A DNA stretch of 17,728 nt from GCA-2724215 sp015660315 (GTDB lineage Bacteria; Latescibacterota; UBA2968; UBA8231). A program made the position numbers and the translations under genes. The stretch is taken from assembly GCA_029941315.1 (NCBI GenBank), contig JAPYQE010000117.1:1-17728 (forward strand), given 5' to 3'. A model generated the notes under the pieces. It ran no database searches, was not told where the DNA came from, and saw nothing but the letters and a program-made list of their open reading frames with translations. This document shows positions 13,740 to 17,728 of this stretch, piece after piece (positions within the stretch are counted from its first letter, which is position 1; the number at the start of each line of letters is the position of its first letter).

Positions 13740-15395
13740 CTAATCTAGTTTGAGGTAAAGGGGGACGAGGGAGGCTAGGGTTAGGATCAAGCAGCCCTGG
13801 GCGAAGATATCGCCGTGCCGGGTGTAGAAAGTGCTGCCCAAGCCGACGGGCAGGTCGGCGACTAGAGCAGCGGCGGTGAAGAGCTCGGTCGCCGCGTAGG
13901 TCCGACCGAAAGGGTCGATGAATAGGGATATGCCGCTTGTTGCAGCCCGGGCGATGGCGGTGCGGTTTTCGACGGCGCGCATCACATTAATTAGGGCGTG
14001 TTGATGGGGCCCGGCGGTAAGGCCAAACCACGAGTCATTGGTGATATTGACGAGCAGGCCTGCTCCGTCGGCGACGTGGCGGCGCACCAAATCGGGAAAG
14101 ATCGACTCGAAGCAGATCAGCACGGCGAAGGAGGGCGGAACCGCTGCGTTGGGCGATGCTGACAGGTCAAAGATGGTACGTCGGGTGCCGCGTGCGAATT
14201 CAGCCGGTCCTAAATCGCCGGTCAACTGCGTCCAATCGATATCGCGTAGGAACGGGACATCGTCGCGGTAGGGCGTGCGTTCCCCGAAGGGGACCAGGTG
14301 CATCTTGGCGTAGGAAGTCATCTCCCTGTGGCCAGGGCGTAGCAAGAAGGCGGCGTTATAGGGTTCGTTGCGTGCGAGGTCGTAGTCGGAAGCGCCAGTC
14401 AGTAGGGGGATGTTCAACTCCTCAACCAGGGCAAAGGCGCGGTCGCGGCAGGCGGGCCGCCGCGAGAGATAGCAGGGTAGGGCGGTTTCCGGCCAGACCA
14501 AGAGTTGTGGGGCCTCGGTGGCGGCCTGGTGTGAAAGCGCTTCGAGGGCGGTGAAACTGTTGGCGAGGCCATTGGGCCCCCATTTTTGCGCTAAGGTCAT
14601 ATTGGGTTGGATCAGCCCGATGCGAATATGTTGTGTTATGGGGGTGGCGAAGGCGCTGGCGGCGTGCAGCCAGGGCAGTAGGTAGGCCAGGCCAATAGCG
14701 GCAACGACGGCAGGCCTTCGCGAGATAAGGCCCAAATAGAACAATAAGTTGAGCCCGACGACCCAATAGGAGACGCCAAAGACCCCGGTCCAAATCGCGT
14801 GTTGCACGAAATGCGGCATCGCCGCCTGCCCGTGTCCCAATAGCAGCCAAGGGAAACCTAATTCCCCCAATGAAAGCAGATATTCCTGCGCGGTCCAAAG
14901 ACAGGGGGTCAATATCAGCGCTTTTGTGCCCCATCGTGCCCAGAGCGCGCTGAGTAACCCGGAGAACAAGCCGGGGAACAGACCTAGGTAGACGGCGAGT
15001 AATAGCGTTCCTGCGACGACAGCCGGTCCGCCGCCTTGCGTATGGGCGACCCAATATAGGCTAAGCAAGTTCCAGACGAAACCGCAGGTCCAACCCGCAG
15101 CGAAACCATCTTTAAAGCCGCGGCCCGCCAGTGCCACCAGTAACGGCACGAGCGCGATGTGGGCCCATAGTGGATGGTAAAACCAACTCATCAGGGGGTG
15201 CGGATGGCCGGGAAAAGCCAATGAGAGCAGGACACCGCTCAGGGCGGCGAGCAGCAGGCGGCGGCGGCGGAGCGCGACGAGTGCGGTGGCGAGAGAATTG
15301 CGCTGGATGGGCATCGGTGGTGGGAACGAAGAAAATGCGGTGGATTGTTTTTGGGAATATAGGTCCGGGGCACCGCTCAGGCAAGAGATTGGCAT
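13740..15395 (-). CDS. lnt: Apolipoprotein N-acyltransferase
   Basis: Lnt adds the third acyl chain to lipoproteins in the inner membrane of diderm bacteria. The product is 551 residues from the first ATG. Residues about 45-250 are hydrophobic with several membrane segments, and 257 onward form the nitrilase-like periplasmic domain (IRIGLIQPN). The catalytic triad is visible: Glu303 in LVWPETALP, Lys364 in YAKMHLVPFGERTPY, and Cys428 in VLICFESIFPD. LLVNITNDSWFG (447-458) and AVENRTAIARAATSGIS (474-490) are further signatures. An alternative ATG at 15314 (MPIQRNS, residue 28) would remove a Ser/Pro-rich leader that homologues generally lack; neither start has a good ribosome-binding site, and I think 15314 is at least as likely. 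The gene runs straight into tatC. Presence of Lnt supports an outer membrane. Confidence 0.95.
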   Translation of the reverse strand: MPISCLSGAPDLYSQKQSTAFSSFPPPMPIQRNSLATALVALRRRRLLLAALSGVLLSLAFPGHPHPLMSWFYHPLWAHIALVPLLVALAGRGFKDGFAAGWTCGFVWNLLSLYWVAHTQGGGPAVVAGTLLLAVYLGLFPGLFSGLLSALWARWGTKALILTPCLWTAQEYLLSLGELGFPWLLLGHGQAAMPHFVQHAIWTGVFGVSYWVVGLNLLFYLGLISRRPAVVAAIGLAYLLPWLHAASAFATPITQHIRIGLIQPNMTLAQKWGPNGLANSFTALEALSHQAATEAPQLLVWPETALPCYLSRRPACRDRAFALVEELNIPLLTGASDYDLARNEPYNAAFLLRPGHREMTSYAKMHLVPFGERTPYRDDVPFLRDIDWTQLTGDLGPAEFARGTRRTIFDLSASPNAAVPPSFAVLICFESIFPDLVRRHVADGAGLLVNITNDSWFGLTAGPHQHALINVMRAVENRTAIARAATSGISLFIDPFGRTYAATELFTAAALVADLPVGLGSTFYTRHGDIFAQGCLILTLASLVPLYLKLD

Positions 15396-15515
15396 GGATT
15401 CTGCTTTCTTGAACCAGTGGGATATCTCTTGCCGTTATAGCCGCAGTAGGGTGTCTCCTCGACGTTACAATCGCGTAGCGTTTGCCACACAGTTTTTATT
15501 TAGGAGGTATGCACC

Positions 15516-16253
15516 GTGCAATCGGTAAAGCAGCCGCTCATTCACTCGCCCGTTCACGCCCCCGAGGCAGTGCGCGAAGGAGAACAACTTTTGGCGGCGA
15601 TGTGCCCTGGTGAATTGCCTCGGGAGCGGCTCGCCCGCTTGGGGCCACAGGCCTTAAAGGACCAAGAGCTATTGGCCGTAGTACTGGGTACGGGCTATCG
15701 GGGGCGTCATGTGGTGGATCTGGCGCAAAGCCTGTTGGCCGATTATCCAAGCGAATCCTTGGTGGAGATGAATATGGGGCAACTGGGGCGGATCAAGGGA
15801 TTGGGCAAGGCTAAAGCGGGGGTTTTAGTCGCCGCTTTTGAATTGGCCCGTCGCGGATTGCATAAAGGGCTGGGTGTGCGGCCGGTGATCCGCTCTCCTC
15901 TCGACGTGCTGCCGCTGCTCGACGATATCAAGGACCAGCAACGCGAGCACTTCCTCTGTCTGTATCTCAATGCCCGCAATCAGGTGATTCACAAAGAAGT
16001 TGTGTCAATCGGCAGCTTGTCTTCCTCAATCGTGCATCCACGCGAGGTTTTCCAACCGGCGGTGTCGCATGCCGCGGCCAGTGTGGTGCTCGCGCACAAT
16101 CACCCCTCAGGCGACGTGTCACCTAGCCAAGACGATATCGATCTGACCCGGCGTCTTGTGCAGGCTGGTGAGATTATGGGTATCGACGTGCTTGACCATT
16201 TGATAATCGGCGCCGACGATTTCCTCAGTTTACAAGAGCGCCGGTTATTATAA
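15516..16253 (+). CDS. radC: RadC family JAMM-domain protein
   Basis: The 245-residue protein begins with GTG, 7 bases after a perfect AGGAGGT (15502-15508); the ATG at 15509 is out of frame. Residues about 34-112 are the UPF0758 N-terminal part, with PRERLARLGPQALKDQELLA and a helix-hairpin-helix-like LGRIKGLGKAKAG (90-102). Residues 122-245 are a JAB/MPN domain with the zinc motif intact: Glu161 in HKEVVSIG, His194 and His196 in AHNHPSGDVSPSQDD, and Asp207. Family members were linked to DNA repair historically, but the E. coli role is disputed and the molecular activity is unsettled. It is divergent from lnt across 120 bases and precedes a nuclease-family gene on the same strand. Confidence 0.93.
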   Translation: MQSVKQPLIHSPVHAPEAVREGEQLLAAMCPGELPRERLARLGPQALKDQELLAVVLGTGYRGRHVVDLAQSLLADYPSESLVEMNMGQLGRIKGLGKAKAGVLVAAFELARRGLHKGLGVRPVIRSPLDVLPLLDDIKDQQREHFLCLYLNARNQVIHKEVVSIGSLSSSIVHPREVFQPAVSHAAASVVLAHNHPSGDVSPSQDDIDLTRRLVQAGEIMGIDVLDHLIIGADDFLSLQERRLL

Positions 16254-16279
16254 AGTCGCTTTGCAAAGGGAGAGAATTA

Positions 16280-16307
16280 TTGTTTTTACGCAGTAAACAC
16301 CTATATT
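16280..16307 (+). promoter_or_regulatory. Candidate promoter of the DUF151-UVR gene
   Basis: TTGTTT (16280-16285), a 16-base spacer and TATATT (16302-16307) form a plausible sigma70 promoter between radC and the next gene. Transcription would begin near 16314. A small hairpin, GGGCC-GCA-GGCCC (16328-16340), would then lie in the leader. This argues against the earliest in-frame ATG at 16308 as the translation start. Confidence 0.45.
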
Positions 16308-16361
16308 ATGGGTGGACGAAATTATTGGGGCCGCAGGCCCGTTTACCCGGGTACACGGACG

Positions 16362-17117
16362 ATGAAAGAAGAAAACCGCCTGATTCCGATGCACATTTTC
16401 GATATCTACCCCTATCCCGACGCGCAGCAGGGTTTGGGGGCTCCGCAAAATTTTCTCGTTCTGCTCAAGGGCGACGAGAATCGGGTGGTACCGATTACGA
16501 TCGGCCATTTTGAGGGACAGGCGCTGGCCATGGCTATTCGCAAGATCGCCCTGCCCCGGCCGCTGCCGCACGATCTGTTGCGCAGCTTGCTGGAAAAGGT
16601 CGACGCCACCGTCCACAAGTTGGTTATTCACACGCTCAAAAAAGACGTTTTCCACGCCTATTTGATGGTCCAGACCCAGGACGAGCCATTCAATCTCGAC
16701 TGCCGTCCCAGCGACGGTATGATTCTGGCCACGCTATTGGCTACGCCAATCTTTATGAGCCCCGAGGTGATCGAGGCGGCCGGACGCGAACTCGAGATCA
16801 CCGATCAACGCGGCGAGCTTGAGGGCGAACAATCGATTGACGGGGTCCTCGAAAGCCTGGAGTCACCCAATATTGACCCGGGCCTGGTGCACAGTGCTCT
16901 CGATGAGCACGAGCTTATCGAGGAGACGCCCCATATCGAAATCACCGATGAGGGAATCGGGCTGGGGGTGGAAGAACTGATCGATCCCGAGACGGGCGAT
17001 CCGTTGAGTGAATTGGACCAGCTCAAGGCCCACTTGGATTGGCTCATCACGCAAGAGGCTTACGAGCAGGCGTCCAAAATTCGCGATCAGATCATCAAAT
17101 TGGAAAAAGACGACTGA
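16362..17117 (+). CDS. DUF151 bifunctional-nuclease-family protein with C-terminal UVR motif
   Basis: Residues about 10-142 are a DUF151 (BFN) domain: LVLLKGDENRVVPITIGHFE, then ALPRPLPHDLLRSLLEKV (63-80), and NLDCRPSDGMILATLLATPI (111-130), where RPSD is the family core. Plant and bacterial members have been described as nucleases, but activity in this subgroup is not established. Residues 150-215 are an acidic linker. Residues 217-248 form a UVR helix pair (LKAHLDWLITQEAYEQASKI, then RDQIIKLE), as used by UvrB/UvrC and McsA-type proteins for protein contact. The start is uncertain: the ATG at 16362 is chosen because 16308 overlaps a candidate -10 box, giving 251 rather than 269 residues; no start has a clear ribosome-binding site. 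A strong terminator follows. With radC upstream, a DNA- or stress-related role is possible. Confidence 0.85.
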   Translation: MKEENRLIPMHIFDIYPYPDAQQGLGAPQNFLVLLKGDENRVVPITIGHFEGQALAMAIRKIALPRPLPHDLLRSLLEKVDATVHKLVIHTLKKDVFHAYLMVQTQDEPFNLDCRPSDGMILATLLATPIFMSPEVIEAAGRELEITDQRGELEGEQSIDGVLESLESPNIDPGLVHSALDEHELIEETPHIEITDEGIGLGVEELIDPETGDPLSELDQLKAHLDWLITQEAYEQASKIRDQIIKLEKDD

Positions 17118-17140
17118 GCCGGGCGGTCCATTTTTCTAAT

Positions 17141-17167
17141 GCCCCTGCATAGTGCGGGGGTTTTTTT
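17141..17167 (+). terminator. Intrinsic terminator after the DUF151-UVR gene
   Basis: CCCC-T-GCA (17142-17149) pairs with TGC-G-GGGG (17153-17160) around a TAG loop, giving eight pairs with one G-T wobble. A run of seven T (17161-17167) follows immediately. It overlaps the stop codon of the convergent SMP-30-like gene at 17166-17168. Confidence 0.92.
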
Positions 17168-17728
17168 ATTGGAATAACTGCCAACTGCGCCCTGGTTTTT
17201 CGACGCGGAAGCACTCTATATTGCTTGTTTGTTGGAGGGTGACATAGGCCGTGCAGCCGTCGGGGCCGCCGAAGGCGATATTGCTGGGGTTTGCATCGCC
17301 TAATTCGATTTCGAGCAGGATATCGCCGGCCGGCGAGAGTTTGGCGATGGTGCCCTTGCCGTGACGGGTGATATAGAGATTGCCGTCTATATCGCACCTC
17401 ATACCGTCCATGCCAAAATCTGGAAACTGGATCAGCAGGCGCTTGGCGCTGACATCGCCGTCGGCGCTAAGGTCGTAGGCCCAGACATTGCACTGTGCAG
17501 ATTCGTTCACGTAGAGCGTCTTTTCGTCGGGGCTGACTTCGATGCCATTGGTGGTACCCATGCCGGTTTCGAGCAAATCGACTTGACCCTGGGGACCGAC
17601 CCGCCAGATTTGGCCGGTCTGCTCCGCCCAGTTGGGGTCGGAGGCGTAGACGATGTCGTTGGCGCCGATAGCGATGTCGTTGGGTTGGTTCATCGCGGGT
17701 TCGTGGGCGTAGGCAGTGATTGCCAGGC
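17166..17728 (-). CDS. SMP-30/gluconolactonase/LRE-like beta-propeller protein (5' end outside window)
   Basis: The visible part is the C-terminal 187 residues or so of a protein that continues past the right edge; the frame stays open upstream of the ATG at 17691-17693 (it reads LAITAYAHEPAM), so that ATG is internal. Family motifs are in order: QPNDIAIG with the metal-binding Asn, TTNGIEVSPDEKTLYVNES with the second Asn, and FGMDGMRCDIDGNLYITRHG with the metal-binding and catalytic Asp. Later blades read GTIAKLSPAGDILLEIELG and NPSNIAFGG. These six-bladed propellers hydrolyse lactones of sugar acids or related esters using a divalent metal; the substrate here is not known. Any signal peptide would be in the missing N-terminus. 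It converges on the DUF151-UVR gene. Confidence 0.88.
   Translation of the reverse strand, partial: LAITAYAHEPAMNQPNDIAIGANDIVYASDPNWAEQTGQIWRVGPQGQVDLLETGMGTTNGIEVSPDEKTLYVNESAQCNVWAYDLSADGDVSAKRLLIQFPDFGMDGMRCDIDGNLYITRHGKGTIAKLSPAGDILLEIELGDANPSNIAFGGPDGCTAYVTLQQTSNIECFRVEKPGRSWQLFQ

Noticed and set aside
14422..15054. 210-codon minus-strand frame inside lnt
   Set aside because: Composition is typical of a shadow frame and it overlaps the well-supported lnt gene on the same strand.
1..17728. CRISPR array, insertion sequence, tRNA, rRNA or phage genes
   Set aside because: No regularly spaced repeats, transposase motifs, cloverleaf-like stretches or phage proteins were seen on either strand by eye.

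Overview
The window reads as a chromosome segment of a diderm (Gram-negative), moderately GC-rich bacterium. Evidence for an outer membrane is an apolipoprotein N-acyltransferase (Lnt) and a secreted protein with a C-terminal beta-barrel ending in Phe. The mix of a PhyH-type dioxygenase, a formylglycine sulfatase, a GH29 fucosidase, an SMP-30 protein and a DUF151-UVR protein recalls uncultured FCB-group or Poribacteria/Latescibacterota-like lineages. That placement is inference from gene content and is weak. No mobile element, CRISPR array, tRNA or rRNA was seen.

Layout. 1-256 (-) is the start of a PilZ-domain protein. 372-970 (-) is a wrecked hybrid sensor kinase/response regulator, readable only by joining frames. 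An AT-rich promoter region (1040-1160) leads into manA-manC (1161-3240, +), which make GDP-mannose from fructose-6-phosphate together with a phosphomannomutase not seen here. A PhyH-family dioxygenase (3244-4002, -) converges on manC and is divergent from a tightly coupled GH29 fucosidase-sulfatase pair (4058-7242, +). Neither of the pair has a signal peptide, so they probably process sulfated, fucosylated material inside the cell. 7257-7892 (-) is a second wreck, a FliM-like flagellar switch gene. Upstream of it on the same strand lie a PLP aminotransferase and an aspartate-dehydrogenase-like protein, coupled by an ATGA overlap (7889-9843, -).

10098-12755 (+) is a compact three-gene envelope operon of unrecognised function: an anchored protein, a secreted single-pass protein with a FlgT-C-like domain and an acidic tail, and a FlgT-C-like/beta-barrel protein. 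It ends in a clear terminator. Then come lnt-tatC (12822-15395, -), covering lipoprotein acylation and twin-arginine export; a divergent radC (15516-16253, +); a DUF151 nuclease-family protein with a UVR motif (to 17117, +) followed by a strong terminator; and the 3' part of an SMP-30/gluconolactonase-like gene (17166-17728, -).

The two most unexpected things are the two pseudogenes, which no single open frame reveals. Both belong to signalling or motility families and suggest loss of flagellar/two-component functions, while FlgT-like domains survive in an envelope operon. That operon is the best candidate for an undescribed system.
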